The notes: generated by a model not told the origin, from the sequence alone. Counted from the first letter of the stretch, positions 20,741 through 30,337 are shown. The stretch is 64,000 bases of DNA from Rheinheimera pleomorphica (GCF_011634895.1 NZ_SIRR01000003.1:310001-374000), one strand, 5' to 3'. Made by a program: numbers and translations.

Positions 20741-21622
20741 TTATAGCCCCAAATAGCGTAAATAGGCGTTGGTCATTTGTTCGCCCCATAGCATGGCTAT
20801 CCAGCCTGCAGCAGCAATGTAGGGACCAAACGGAATAGGCGTGGCTTTATCTTTACCCTGAATACTCAGCAGTATAATGCCAATTACTGCACCTACCACA
20901 GACGACAATAAAATGATCAGCGGCAGCTGTTGCCAGCCCAGTAAGGCGCCAAATACTGCCAGCAGTTTAAAGTCGCCATAGCCCATGCCTTCCTTGCCGG
21001 TTAACAGCTTAAACAGCCAGTACACGCTCCACAGGCTTAAATAACCGCAAGCGGCACCGACAATAGCCTGCGCCGGGTTAACCAAGGCTGAATCAGTTAA
21101 GCTAAACAGCAGCGCCAGCCACAGCAGCGGCAGGGTTAGCTGATCCGGCAGCAGCATTTTATCAATATCTATAAAGGTTAATGCTATCAGCAGCCAGGTG
21201 ATAAAAATAAACAGCAATGCTGGCAGACCAAAACCCAGTTGCCAGGCGACAACGCCAGATAACAGCGCCGTTAACGCCTCTACCGCCGGATAACGCGGGC
21301 TAATAGCCGTTTGGCACTGGCGGCATTTACCGCCGAGTAATAACCAGCTAAGAACCGGAATATTATCCCGTGCCCGTATCGGCGTTTGGCAGGCCGGGCA
21401 GCGCGAGCGTGGCACCGCCAGGTTAAAAGGCGCTGCTGGCGCTACAGTAGCGCTATCGGCTGCAAAATACGCCTGATATTCCTGCTGCCACTCACGCTCC
21501 ATCATAATGGGCAGGCGGTAAATCAGCACATTTAAAAAACTGCCCACTATCAGGCTAAGCAGCGCCACAGTGGCAATAAACAGCGCCGGGTAGGCGCTAA
21601 AGGCATCAAACAACGCTTGCAT
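20741..21622 (-). CDS. pilD: Prepilin peptidase / N-methyltransferase
   Basis: Inner membrane aspartic protease that cleaves prepilin leaders and methylates the new N-terminal phenylalanine. The cytoplasmic zinc-binding loop has two CxxC pairs (CPAC and CRQC). The catalytic aspartates are in FIDIDKMLLPD and the GxGD motif GYGDFKLL. Multiple hydrophobic helices cover the C-terminal two thirds. 293 aa is typical for the full two-activity form. Its start overlaps the pilC stop by 1 nt. Confidence 0.95.
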   Translation of the reverse strand: MQALFDAFSAYPALFIATVALLSLIVGSFLNVLIYRLPIMMEREWQQEYQAYFAADSATVAPAAPFNLAVPRSRCPACQTPIRARDNIPVLSWLLLGGKCRQCQTAISPRYPAVEALTALLSGVVAWQLGFGLPALLFIFITWLLIALTFIDIDKMLLPDQLTLPLLWLALLFSLTDSALVNPAQAIVGAACGYLSLWSVYWLFKLLTGKEGMGYGDFKLLAVFGALLGWQQLPLIILLSSVVGAVIGIILLSIQGKDKATPIPFGPYIAAAGWIAMLWGEQMTNAYLRYLGL

Positions 21623-22851
21623 CAGACCAGGTCACCCATACCGAAGATTGGCAGATACATGGCGATAATTAAGCCACCGATTATAACGCCCAGCACCGCC
21701 ATTATTATCGGTTCCAGCAAGGCGGTTAAACCATCTACCGCATCATCGACTTCCTGCTCGTAAATATTAGCGACTTTACTTAGCATACTGTCCAGCGCAC
21801 CGGTTTCCTCGCCGATAGACACCATCGAAATCACCATTTCCGGGAACTGATCGGTTTGCTTCATTGCCAGGTGCATCTGATTACCGGACGATACTTCCTC
21901 ACGGATAAATAAAATCGCGTTTTTATACACTTCATTACCCGAGGCGCCGGCGGCTGATTCCAGCGCTTCTATCAGCGGTACACCGGCGGCGAAAGTGGTC
22001 GATAAGGTACGGGCATAACGCGCTACCGCGGCTTTATTTAAAATATTACCAATAACCGGCAGGCGGATAATTAAACCATCGGCCCAGGTACGAAATGCAA
22101 GGTTGCTGGCATAAGTCTTTTTGACGATAAAAAAAGTAGCAACAATAGCGCCGAGAATAATCCACCAATAGGCTTGCATTGCTTCGGAAATACCTAACAC
22201 AAACTGGGTGAAGGCAGGAAGCTCTGCACCAAAGCCTTTAAATATTTCGGCGAACTGCGGCACAACAAACATTAATAAAATAGATGTTACAACGCTTGCT
22301 ACTATTATTACCGCCACCGGGTAAAACATGGCTTTTTTAATCTTGGATTTTAGCGCCTCAGCCTTTTCTTTATAAATTGCCAGCCGGTCAAAGATAGAGT
22401 CGAGTGCGCCGGACGCCTCACCGGATTTTACCAGGTCGCAGTATAGCTCATCAAAGTACTTAGGATGTTCGCGCAGGGTTTCCGACAGCGGCAAACCGGC
22501 CTGCACCTTAACCGATATTTTCTGCATTAAAGTGCGCAGGCTTTTATTGTCTGAACCGTTGGCAATGAGGTCAATCGATTGCACCAGCGGTACGCCGGCA
22601 CCGAGCATGGTCGCAATTTGCCGGGTCACAACAGCAATATCCAGCGCAGTAATTTTGCTGCCATCGCCAAATAGCGGTTTCGGCTTTTTCTTAACGCCAG
22701 ACGGGGTTATACCCTGCTGGCGCAATAAGGCTTTTACCTCAGCAATGCTGGTGCCTTTAATTTCACCGTCAATTTTTTTACCACGACGGTTAACGCCTTT
22801 ATAGTTAAAGGTTTCCAGCTCTTTTATTTTAAATTGTTGTGCCTGAGCCAT
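21622..22851 (-). CDS. pilC: Type IV pilus inner membrane platform protein PilC
   Basis: Polytopic platform protein (409 aa) of the type IV pilus machine, with two repeated T2SSF domains (about residues 75-200 and 280-400), each followed by hydrophobic helices. Family motifs GVPLVQSIDLIA and GVPLIEALESAAG, one per repeat, show the duplication. It coordinates the PilB and PilT ATPases. The start is about 100 nt after pilB, and that gap contains imperfect tandem repeats. Confidence 0.95.
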   Translation of the reverse strand: MAQAQQFKIKELETFNYKGVNRRGKKIDGEIKGTSIAEVKALLRQQGITPSGVKKKPKPLFGDGSKITALDIAVVTRQIATMLGAGVPLVQSIDLIANGSDNKSLRTLMQKISVKVQAGLPLSETLREHPKYFDELYCDLVKSGEASGALDSIFDRLAIYKEKAEALKSKIKKAMFYPVAVIIVASVVTSILLMFVVPQFAEIFKGFGAELPAFTQFVLGISEAMQAYWWIILGAIVATFFIVKKTYASNLAFRTWADGLIIRLPVIGNILNKAAVARYARTLSTTFAAGVPLIEALESAAGASGNEVYKNAILFIREEVSSGNQMHLAMKQTDQFPEMVISMVSIGEETGALDSMLSKVANIYEQEVDDAVDGLTALLEPIIMAVLGVIIGGLIIAMYLPIFGMGDLV

Positions 22852-22867
22852 ATTGTCTTGTCCTGTT

Positions 22868-22950
22868 GCTGCGCTAGTGCGCCATTACTTAAATGCAGTA
22901 TTAACCACTAAAACTTACCACTTAACACTAAGCAGTTAAAACTAAGCACT
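22868..22950 (-). repeat. Imperfect short tandem repeats between pilB and pilC
   Basis: On the - strand the pilB-pilC gap contains about four degenerate units of 13-15 nt built on AAGTGCTTAGTTTTA / ACTGCTTAGTGTTA / AGTGGTAAGTTTTAG. They are AT-rich and directly before the pilC ribosome-binding region. Function is unknown; they may be slippage products or form alternative mRNA pairings. Confidence 0.5.
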
Positions 22951-22953
22951 TAT

Positions 22954-24651
22954 TTAGCCCTTAGTAACCCGGTTAACCTCGGCCAGGCTGGTTAAACCGG
23001 CGGCCGCTTTAATCAGCCCCGACTGGCGCAAATTATTTACGCCCTCAGCTTGTGCCTGGGTAGCAATATCCAGCGAGTTACCGCCCTGCATAATGATATC
23101 GGCCATTTTGCCACTTACCGGCATTACTTCATAAATACCCACCCGGCCTTTATAGCCGTTGGTGCAGTGCTCGCAGCCGACCGGTTTAAAAATCTTAATG
23201 TTCGGCAGTTGCTGCGCGGTAAAGCCTTGCTTTAACAGCTCCGCCTCAGGCAGTATTTCCGGCTGCTTGCAGTGGCTGCATAAACGCCGTGCCAGGCGCT
23301 GGGCAATAATTAACGATACCGAGCTTGCCACGTTATAAGAGGGTACACCCATATTCAGTAAACGGGTTAGGGTTTCTGGCGCCGAGTTGGTATGTAGGGT
23401 AGATAACACCAAGTGGCCGGTTTGCGCCGCTTTAATGGCAATTTCGGCGGTCTCTAAATCACGAATTTCACCTACCATCACCACATCCGGGTCCTGGCGT
23501 AAAAAGGCTTTTAATGCCGAGGCAAAGGTTAAACCGGCACGCGGGTTTACCTGCACCTGGTTAATGCCGGCTAAGTTAATTTCTACCGGGTCTTCAGCGG
23601 TAGAAATATTGGTCTCACTGGTATTCAAAATGGCCAAACCGGTATATAACGACACCGTTTTACCCGAGCCGGTAGGGCCGGTTACTAAAATCATGCCCTG
23701 CGGCTGGGCTAACGCATCTAAGTACAGCTGTTTTTGGTTTTCTTCATAGCCTAATACATCTATGCCCAGCATGGCGCTGTCAGAGTCGAGAATACGCATT
23801 ACAATTTTCTCGCCCCACAGCGTGGGCAGGGTACTGACACGAAAATCAATAGACTTTTTCGCCGATAACTTTAATTTAATGCGGCCATCCTGTGGTACGC
23901 GCTTTTCGGCAATGTCGAGGCGCGACATAACCTTTAACCGTGCTGATAAGCGGGTAGACAGCGCTACCGGTGGGCTGGCCATTTCATGCAAAATGCCGTC
24001 GATACGAAAGCGGATGCGGTAGGTTTTTTCGTACGGCTCAAAGTGTAAGTCAGACGCGCCTTTGCGAATGGCATCCAGCAGCATTTTATTGATAAAGGCA
24101 ATAATCGGCTGGTCTTCTTTATCTACCTGTACGCCGCCGCCTTCATCGTCTTCTTCCTGCACTATACCCATAGAGCCGAGATCCCAGTCGCTGTCGCTGA
24201 AATCTCCGCCCAGGCTGCTGTCAAACAGCTTATCAATCAGTTTGTGCAGTTTGTCGTATTCAACCACCACCACTTCGGCATTTAAGCCGGTATTAAACTC
24301 AAAGTCTTCAATGGTTTGAATATTGGTCGGGTCGACCACCGCTAAAAACATGGTGCGGCCGCGCTTACCCAGCGGCAGCATATCGCTTTTGCGGATCAGT
24401 TTTTCGTTGCGTAAATCCTCTGGCACACTGTCCAGATGATAATGTTCCAGGTCCATACTAATGGCCTGGCTAATACCGGCAGCCGCCTGTGCCAGCTTGT
24501 CAGAGCTAATCAGCTTTTCGTTTATCAATAGCTCAGGCAGGTTTTTATACTGGCCGCCTTTATCGGTAACCGCCTTGGTCGCCAAGTCGGCATTAATAAT
24601 GCCCAGCTGTACCAGGCGTTTAAATAAGGTAGAGGTAGTGGTTACGGCCAT
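22954..24651 (-). CDS. pilB: Type IV pilus extension ATPase PilB
   Basis: Cytoplasmic hexameric ATPase powering pilus assembly. The N-terminal MshEN-like domain (about residues 1-150) may bind c-di-GMP in some relatives. The motor domain has Walker [11 protein letters not shown], the Asp box, Walker [13 protein letters not shown] and the His box [12 protein letters not shown] zinc site is formed by CSHC and CEHC near the C-terminus. 565 aa is typical. It follows pilA after a terminator, so pilA may be made in excess. Confidence 0.96.
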   Translation of the reverse strand: MAVTTTSTLFKRLVQLGIINADLATKAVTDKGGQYKNLPELLINEKLISSDKLAQAAAGISQAISMDLEHYHLDSVPEDLRNEKLIRKSDMLPLGKRGRTMFLAVVDPTNIQTIEDFEFNTGLNAEVVVVEYDKLHKLIDKLFDSSLGGDFSDSDWDLGSMGIVQEEDDEGGGVQVDKEDQPIIAFINKMLLDAIRKGASDLHFEPYEKTYRIRFRIDGILHEMASPPVALSTRLSARLKVMSRLDIAEKRVPQDGRIKLKLSAKKSIDFRVSTLPTLWGEKIVMRILDSDSAMLGIDVLGYEENQKQLYLDALAQPQGMILVTGPTGSGKTVSLYTGLAILNTSETNISTAEDPVEINLAGINQVQVNPRAGLTFASALKAFLRQDPDVVMVGEIRDLETAEIAIKAAQTGHLVLSTLHTNSAPETLTRLLNMGVPSYNVASSVSLIIAQRLARRLCSHCKQPEILPEAELLKQGFTAQQLPNIKIFKPVGCEHCTNGYKGRVGIYEVMPVSGKMADIIMQGGNSLDIATQAQAEGVNNLRQSGLIKAAAGLTSLAEVNRVTKG

Positions 24652-24765
24652 TAAGCTAAAACATCCTGATTTTGCTAATAAGACTTAGATAAAGTTAACT
24701 GATTATGCCACTTAATGTAGGTTATTCAAGTTTGTTACAGGTTGCTATAAGGCTAATTCCAAAAT

Positions 24766-24790
24766 AAAAAGCCAGCTTCTGCTGGCTTTT
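24766..24790 (-). terminator. Terminator after pilA
   Basis: On the - strand AAAAGCCAGC, AGAA loop, GCTGGCTTTTTATTTT forms a 10-bp stem with a long T tract, located 17 nt after the pilA stop. It would favour a short monocistronic pilA message with limited read-through into pilBCD. Confidence 0.85.
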
Positions 24791-24806
24791 CCATGAACAA
24801 TACTAA

Positions 24807-25301
24807 TTATTTGATACGGGGTAAATATTGAGGATCAACTGTAGAAGTTTCGTCGTTAACAGTATAAGTGACAGTGCCGACAGGGTTACGTTCTGCATCA
24901 ATATCTACAGTAAACGTATCCAATTTCGCATTACCTGTGCCGCCAAACAACACGGTAATAGTACCATTGTCTGCATCTGTACGAGCCCAATTTACAGACG
25001 TTATACCAGTAGTTGCTAAATCTGCTGCCACAAGAGCATCACCATCTTCATTACAGAATTGAACGTTTGCACATAGCTGGGTGAAGTCTGTGGGTAATTG
25101 TGCAAAACGTGAGCTGTGCTCAGACACTGCAATTTGCAGTGAGCGGATTGCATTAGATGCTTTAGAAGTTGATTCAGCACGAATGGTATAAACTTGGTAC
25201 TGCGGAATTGCTACCGCTGCCAGAATACCGATGATCGCTACTACGATCATTAATTCAATCAAGGTAAAACCTTGTTGTTTAGCACGTTTTAAATTAATCA
25301 T
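24807..25301 (-). CDS. pilA: Type IV major pilin PilA
   Basis: Structural pilin. A positively charged 11-residue leader ends in glycine before FTLIELMIVVAIIG, the class IVa cleavage site, with Glu at mature position 5. The hydrophobic helix continues to about residue 36. Total 164 aa. Only two cysteines are present, C77 and C83, in the middle of the chain; the usual C-terminal disulfide loop is absent. An AGGAG site lies about 9 nt before the ATG. It is the first gene of the pilABCD group. Confidence 0.94.
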   Translation of the reverse strand: MINLKRAKQQGFTLIELMIVVAIIGILAAVAIPQYQVYTIRAESTSKASNAIRSLQIAVSEHSSRFAQLPTDFTQLCANVQFCNEDGDALVAADLATTGITSVNWARTDADNGTITVLFGGTGNAKLDTFTVDIDAERNPVGTVTYTVNDETSTVDPQYLPRIK

Positions 25302-25641
25302 TTGTTACTTCTCCTGATGTTTTAATAGCCGCTGGGGCTAACCGTTATTTTGGCTATTTTTACAAAGTGCGCAAGCTAAATGTAACTAAATTTATTGGCT
25401 CTGTTTAACGCTTTGTTTGTAATGGTTATTTTTATCTGGTTGGTGAAATTGTATGCAGTTGCATATAGTAATAAAGTACTAGTTAAATTACTCTAATTTT
25501 TCCTGCCTACTGCAACCCGCGGTTATTAAACGCCGAAAATGGGTAATTTAACGCGCGCTGCCGCTAAATGTTAATGCTGGTTTTTTAAGCGTTAAGGCGG
25601 GAAATGCGGCAACTTGTATAGTGGCTTGTTAAAGGAGGGGA

Positions 25642-25686
25642 ATGGCGGCGTTAGCCTATTTGCGGTTTTATTGGTATCACCTATAA
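25642..25686 (+). other. 14-codon frame with strong ribosome-binding site upstream of the PIN gene
   Basis: ATG 25642 is preceded by AAAGGAGGGG and runs 14 codons (MAALAYLRFYWYHL) to TAA, ending 9 nt before the PIN-gene ATG. The ribosome-binding site is better than that of the PIN gene itself. It could be a leader peptide or chance; its stop overlaps the candidate -10 box of the downstream promoter. Confidence 0.25.
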
Positions 25687-25687
25687 T
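25660..25687 (+). promoter_or_regulatory. Putative promoter placing the PIN mRNA start at its ATG
   Basis: A consensus TATAAT at 25682-25687 has TTGCGG 16 nt upstream (25660-25665). Transcription from it would begin about 25694, one or two nt before the ATG at 25696, and no ribosome-binding site precedes that ATG. The transcript would therefore be leaderless or nearly so. Confidence 0.45.
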
Positions 25688-25695
25688 ACTGCTTA

Positions 25696-26118
25696 ATGAA
25701 AAAAATTGTACTAGATACCAATATTCTCGTTGCAGGACTGCGGTCTAAGCAGGGAGCCTCGTATAAGCTTTTATCAGAGCTTACAAATAATTGCTTTAAG
25801 CCAGCGGTTTCCGTGCCGTTGTTTTTCGAGTATGAAGCGGTGTTAAAACGTCCGGGATTGATCCCTAACCTTGGGGCTGAAGATATTGACAACATTCTGA
25901 ATTATTTGCTTAGCAAAGCGACATTATGCCAGATTTACTATTTATGGCGACCATGCCTGAAAGATCCGCAGGACGATATGGTGTTAGAACTTGCTGTGCA
26001 ATCGCAAAGCCAATTTATTGTTACGTTTAACGTGCGTGATTTTAGTAAAAGCGCGTTGTTTGGTATTACAGCAATAACGCCGCAACAGTTTTTAGCACTA
26101 AACCGGAGTGAAAAATGA
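25696..26118 (+). CDS. PIN-domain toxin of a toxin-antitoxin pair (COG1569-like)
   Basis: A 140-residue protein of the PIN ribonuclease superfamily. Acidic positions expected for Mg2+ binding are visible: LDTNILVAGL at the N-terminus (D7), the Glu in FFEYEAVL (about residue 51-53), and DPQDDMVLELA around residues 92-102, followed by IVTFNVRDF. The pattern matches the COG1569 group of putative toxins. The next gene overlaps by 4 nt and encodes a ribbon-helix-helix protein, so the toxin is first in the operon. RNA target is unknown. Confidence 0.8.
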   Translation: MKKIVLDTNILVAGLRSKQGASYKLLSELTNNCFKPAVSVPLFFEYEAVLKRPGLIPNLGAEDIDNILNYLLSKATLCQIYYLWRPCLKDPQDDMVLELAVQSQSQFIVTFNVRDFSKSALFGITAITPQQFLALNRSEK

Positions 26119-26357
26119 GTACTTTAAGTTTACGCTTGCCCGATTCTTTGCATAAACAAGTGAAGGCGCTGGCGAAAAAAGACGGTGTGTCGATTAATCA
26201 GTTTGTGTCATCTGCTGTGGCTGAAAAAATGACTGCACTATTGACTGAAGAGTATTTAATAACAAGGCAACAACAAGGCAACGAGCAAGCATTTTTGCAG
26301 GCTATGGATAAAGTGGCCGAGGCCGAGCCTGCGCCATACGATAAATTAAAAAAGTAG
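26115..26357 (+). CDS. Ribbon-helix-helix antitoxin
   Basis: An 80-residue protein whose N-terminal 45 residues form a ribbon-helix-helix DNA-binding domain (STLSLRLPDSLHKQVKALA, then VSINQFVSSAVAEKM), similar to HicB-type antitoxin DNA-binding domains. The acidic, alanine-rich C-terminus is suited to wrap around and block the PIN partner. It overlaps the PIN gene by 4 nt (ATGA), implying coupled translation and autoregulation of the pair. Confidence 0.8.
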   Translation: MSTLSLRLPDSLHKQVKALAKKDGVSINQFVSSAVAEKMTALLTEEYLITRQQQGNEQAFLQAMDKVAEAEPAPYDKLKK

Positions 26358-26373
26358 CAGCGATACATTGCGG

Positions 26374-26484
26374 ATGATTGGCGATAGAAACCTGATGCGC
26401 CATACCTATGATAGCACCAAGTTTGAAGCTGTTTTGCAGTCTATCGCCAAAGAGTATTTACCCATGTTGTCTGAATTGCAGTAG
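26374..26484 (+). pseudogene. C-terminal remnant of a HEPN (HI0074-type) nucleotidyltransferase-partner gene
   Basis: 36 codons read MIGDRNLMRHTYDSTKFEAV and continue to SIAKEYLPMLSELQ before TAG. This closely follows the C-terminal end of HI0074-family nucleotidyltransferase substrate-binding proteins, including the HEPN RNxxxxHTY catalytic motif. The N-terminal two thirds are missing; the frame stays open back into the preceding antitoxin stop region without family similarity. It is therefore a truncated relic, not a working gene. Confidence 0.7.
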
Positions 26485-26571
26485 ATGTGCAAAAGACTGC
26501 AAGACATTCAAAGCCCTGCATTACATGATCATATACAGCGCATTGGTAGACTTATTTATCCGCAGCGATAA
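26485..26571 (+). pseudogene. C-terminal remnant of an MNT-type nucleotidyltransferase
   Basis: Immediately after the HEPN remnant stop, a 28-codon frame contains SPALHDHIQRIGRLIY, which resembles the C-terminus of small MNT-type nucleotidyltransferases (LxxHIxRxGxxIY). The catalytic GSR and DxD region is absent. Together with the preceding fragment it looks like an internally deleted HEPN-nucleotidyltransferase pair. Confidence 0.5.
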
Positions 26572-26593
26572 AAGCCGACAGTGCGCTGGTAAC

Positions 26594-27067
26594 TTAGATG
26601 AGTTTCCGTTCGTTTAGTGCTTTGGTTAGCTGATCTGCAAATTGTGTTAGTAGCGGTATAAAACCGTGGGCGCTGTTTAGTGCTTCAGCCAATATGGCAG
26701 GGTCTTCAATATATTCATGTACCATTTTATTGCGCAGTTGTCTGGCTAACAGCCAGCTTTCTGCTGATTGTAACCAGCCATATTTTTCAGCTTTATTAAG
26801 GTTGTCCAACACCGGGCCGGTTTTTTCACCCAGCGCGGTCAGCACGGCAGGTAATAATTTGTCGCCAATGTTGTCTTGCAGGCGACCAAAGCGGCTAGCA
26901 AAGGCATCCAATTGCTCTGATAAGGCAATATTGCTATCAAGATCGGCCAAAAACTGCGTATTAATGGGTTGGCTGAATAACCTATGGCTTGTTTGTAGCA
27001 GATAATGGCTCTCTTTGCCGACAACGCGAACTAAAAACTGTAGTCTTAATGTTACATCGTTTGTCAT
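26594..27067 (-). CDS. HEPN-domain protein (HepT-like toxin)
   Basis: A 157-residue, all-helical protein with the HEPN ribonuclease motif RxxxxH in RQLRNKMVHEY (about residue 112-122). It overlaps the upstream nucleotidyltransferase gene by 4 nt. In HepT-MntA systems the HEPN protein is a toxin that is neutralised by adenylylation of a tyrosine next to the RxxxxH motif; the Tyr in HEY is in the matching place (HxY). That mechanism is inferred from family knowledge. It belongs to a different subgroup from the second pair at 28.2-28.8 kb. Confidence 0.75.
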   Translation of the reverse strand: MTNDVTLRLQFLVRVVGKESHYLLQTSHRLFSQPINTQFLADLDSNIALSEQLDAFASRFGRLQDNIGDKLLPAVLTALGEKTGPVLDNLNKAEKYGWLQSAESWLLARQLRNKMVHEYIEDPAILAEALNSAHGFIPLLTQFADQLTKALNERKLI

Positions 27068-27360
27068 AACAGGATACCTTTGGCGGCAATGTCGTGGATC
27101 GGCGTTTTTGCCATATTGGGTGCGCTAACAATCACATCAATTTTTTGTAGCCCCAGCGCCAGCATAAGCCTGGCTTCTAAGCGGGCACTTGCCATTACAG
27201 GCTGCTCAATAGGGTGTTGTAGCTCAATAAATAAGTCGATATCGCCGCCTTGCTTGGTATCGTCTGCTCTGGAACCAAACAGCTTAACGTTGGCATCCGG
27301 GCCGAATATCTCTTTTGCCAGTGTGTTAATAATATTGGCCTGCTGTTGGCTTAAGCGCAT
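27064..27360 (-). CDS. MntA-like nucleotidyltransferase (antitoxin)
   Basis: A 98-residue minimal nucleotidyltransferase with LFGSRADDTKQGGDIDLFIE, giving the GSxxxD and DxD catalytic motifs, and a third Asp in KIDVIV. I place the start at ATG 27360 after an AGG site; an in-frame ATG 66 nt upstream adds residues without family character. It overlaps the HEPN gene by 4 nt. Enzymes of this group transfer nucleotides onto the HEPN partner and so act as antitoxins. Confidence 0.78.
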   Translation of the reverse strand: MRLSQQQANIINTLAKEIFGPDANVKLFGSRADDTKQGGDIDLFIELQHPIEQPVMASARLEARLMLALGLQKIDVIVSAPNMAKTPIHDIAAKGILL

Positions 27361-27459
27361 ATAAGGGCTGACCTTTTTAAGGTGACTAAACTGATGAAAG
27401 TGTAGCAAATAAGCTGGTATAAACACAGACGAAACACAGGCAGCTAACCTTGCAGCTGA

Positions 27460-28116
27460 TTAACCCGCCAACAGCGCCATGCGGGCTAAAAACGCCTGAC
27501 CCCAGGGCGATAGCAGCCAGGTAACCAGCAGGGTGTTGCCGAGGATAACAAAGCCAAATTCACGCCTGAAGGATAATTTGCTGCGTTTATGCGCCAGCTG
27601 TTGTTGGGCAAGATAAGCTCCGGGCCAGCCGCCAATTAAGGCAAACAGCTGCAGGCTTTCTTCTGCCAGGCGGTTGCCATGGCGGGCGATGGCGGCCTCT
27701 TTGTCTATTTTATATAGCCAGTAAGTCATCAGGCTGGCTTCGATATACAGCAGTGGCAGCACGTAAAGCAGTTTGCCAAACAGCAGCGCCAAGATAACCG
27801 CCAAAAAAAAGGCAAGACGAAAAAACAACGCAAACTGGCTGGCCTGATTAATATCCGTAACGCTGCTGAGTGCTGATTGTGGCGCAGGGGCGGGTGTTTT
27901 TTTGCCTTCAGCGCTAAAACGCCAGGGGGCGGCGATAGCGCGGCCGCGTTTATCGGTGCTTAAGCTAAATTGCAGCTGGTCGCCTTGCTGTGGCCGGCCT
28001 TCAGTGCCGGCAAAGTCGCGGATATGGAAAAACAGTTTTTGCGCGTTCTGCTGACACAATACAAAGCCAAAGCCTTTATCGTCACGCCAGAACACTACGG
28101 TACCGGTTAATTGCAT
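27460..28116 (-). CDS. Cold-shock domain fused to a DUF1294 membrane domain
   Basis: Residues 1-65 form a cold-shock (OB) domain with RNP1 as KGFGFV (14-19) and RNP2 as LFFHI (28-32). After a short linker come four hydrophobic segments between about residues 95 and 215, with the DUF1294 motif GGWPGAYLAQQQLAHKRSK followed by FRREFG. This is a known fusion in gammaproteobacteria, possibly tethering nucleic-acid binding to the membrane; no function is established. It separates two HEPN-nucleotidyltransferase pairs and shares their strand. Confidence 0.85.
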   Translation of the reverse strand: MQLTGTVVFWRDDKGFGFVLCQQNAQKLFFHIRDFAGTEGRPQQGDQLQFSLSTDKRGRAIAAPWRFSAEGKKTPAPAPQSALSSVTDINQASQFALFFRLAFFLAVILALLFGKLLYVLPLLYIEASLMTYWLYKIDKEAAIARHGNRLAEESLQLFALIGGWPGAYLAQQQLAHKRSKLSFRREFGFVILGNTLLVTWLLSPWGQAFLARMALLAG

Positions 28117-28207
28117 CGGGTTATCCTGCTGGCTTGCCTCGCTCCGTGAGACCCGCCTACTGTAGCAGAAGTTTAATCGGCCGTGGTCGAATCAGCCGCT
28201 AACTTTG

Positions 28208-28561
28208 TTACTTAATGTTATTTGCGAGTTTTGTCAGTTGCGTGGCCAGTTCGGGCAGGGCTGTGTTAGTTGTTTCCCACACAACATCCAGGTTGATATC
28301 AAAATAACCGTGCGCTATGCGATTTCGCATGCCTTTCATGCTGCGCCATGGAATTTCGGGGTGTAAGGCGGCAAAATCGGGTTCAACTTGCATGATTTTG
28401 GTTGCCGTTTCACCTAAGACCAATAAATTTAACACTACAGCTTGCTGCGTTTTCTTATCTGTTAAGAAATCTGCCTTTGCCATGCCATCTATATAGGAGC
28501 ATGCCAGAAAAACGGATTCTTGCATTTGCCCGATGTAAGTGACAATTCTGCTTTCGGTCAT
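28208..28561 (-). CDS. HepT-like DUF86 toxin
   Basis: A 117-residue protein of the DUF86 (HepT) branch of HEPN proteins. The central helices contain LLVLGETATKI, and the catalytic RNRIAHGY gives RxxxxH followed by the modifiable Tyr (H-G-Y). It overlaps the upstream nucleotidyltransferase gene by 4 nt. HepT of Shewanella is an RNase silenced by polyadenylylation on that tyrosine by MntA; the same is inferred here. Confidence 0.85.
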   Translation of the reverse strand: MTESRIVTYIGQMQESVFLACSYIDGMAKADFLTDKKTQQAVVLNLLVLGETATKIMQVEPDFAALHPEIPWRSMKGMRNRIAHGYFDINLDVVWETTNTALPELATQLTKLANNIK

Positions 28562-28848
28562 ACGGGAATGGCTTGTTTCAGCACCTGGATACGTATTTTT
28601 TCCGGTAGATCACCTGGCGTGAGTAAATCTACCGGCACGCCGAGCGCTTCTTCCAGACTTAATTGTAATTCACCCAGATCAAACAAGGTGGTGCTGGGCA
28701 AGGCGTCTACTAATAAATCAAGATCACTGGTTTCGTTGTCCTTTGCATTAGCGACAGAGCCAAAAATGCGTGGATTGGTTGCATTGTAGCGGCTAACCAA
28801 ACTGTGTATCAGTGCCCTGTTATGTAATAGCGCTTCAGATGGACGCAT
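28558..28848 (-). CDS. MntA-like nucleotidyltransferase (antitoxin)
   Basis: A 96-residue minimal nucleotidyltransferase with IFGSVANAKDNETSDLDLLV, the GS and DxD catalytic elements, and VDLLTPGDLP later. Start chosen at ATG 28848, preceded by GCGGAGAA; an open frame extends 21 nt to a TTG codon. It overlaps the DUF86 gene by 4 nt. It differs clearly from the nucleotidyltransferase at 27.1 kb, so the two pairs are not a recent tandem duplication. Confidence 0.82.
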   Translation of the reverse strand: MRPSEALLHNRALIHSLVSRYNATNPRIFGSVANAKDNETSDLDLLVDALPSTTLFDLGELQLSLEEALGVPVDLLTPGDLPEKIRIQVLKQAIPV

Positions 28849-28916
28849 AACATTCTCCGCTAACGACAATTTTTATGCAGTATAGCCTGTCTATGGCAAT
28901 TTATCTGCCTCAGAAC

Positions 28917-30337
<1,421 letters not shown>

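Larger units (their letters stand above)
25302..25695. other. AT-rich intergenic region between divergent pilA and PIN genes
   Basis: A 394-nt gap that must hold the pilA promoter (- strand) and the PIN-gene promoter (+ strand). It contains the short palindrome TATGCA-GT-TGCATA at 25452-25465 and a 14-codon frame with a strong ribosome-binding site near its + strand end. I looked for a sigma-54 pilA promoter (TGGCAC-N5-TTGC type) on the - strand and found no convincing match. Confidence 0.5.

Noticed and set aside
25302..25640. Sigma-54 promoter for pilA
   Set aside because: No GG and GC pair with correct spacing was found on the - strand; only loose TTGC-like matches.
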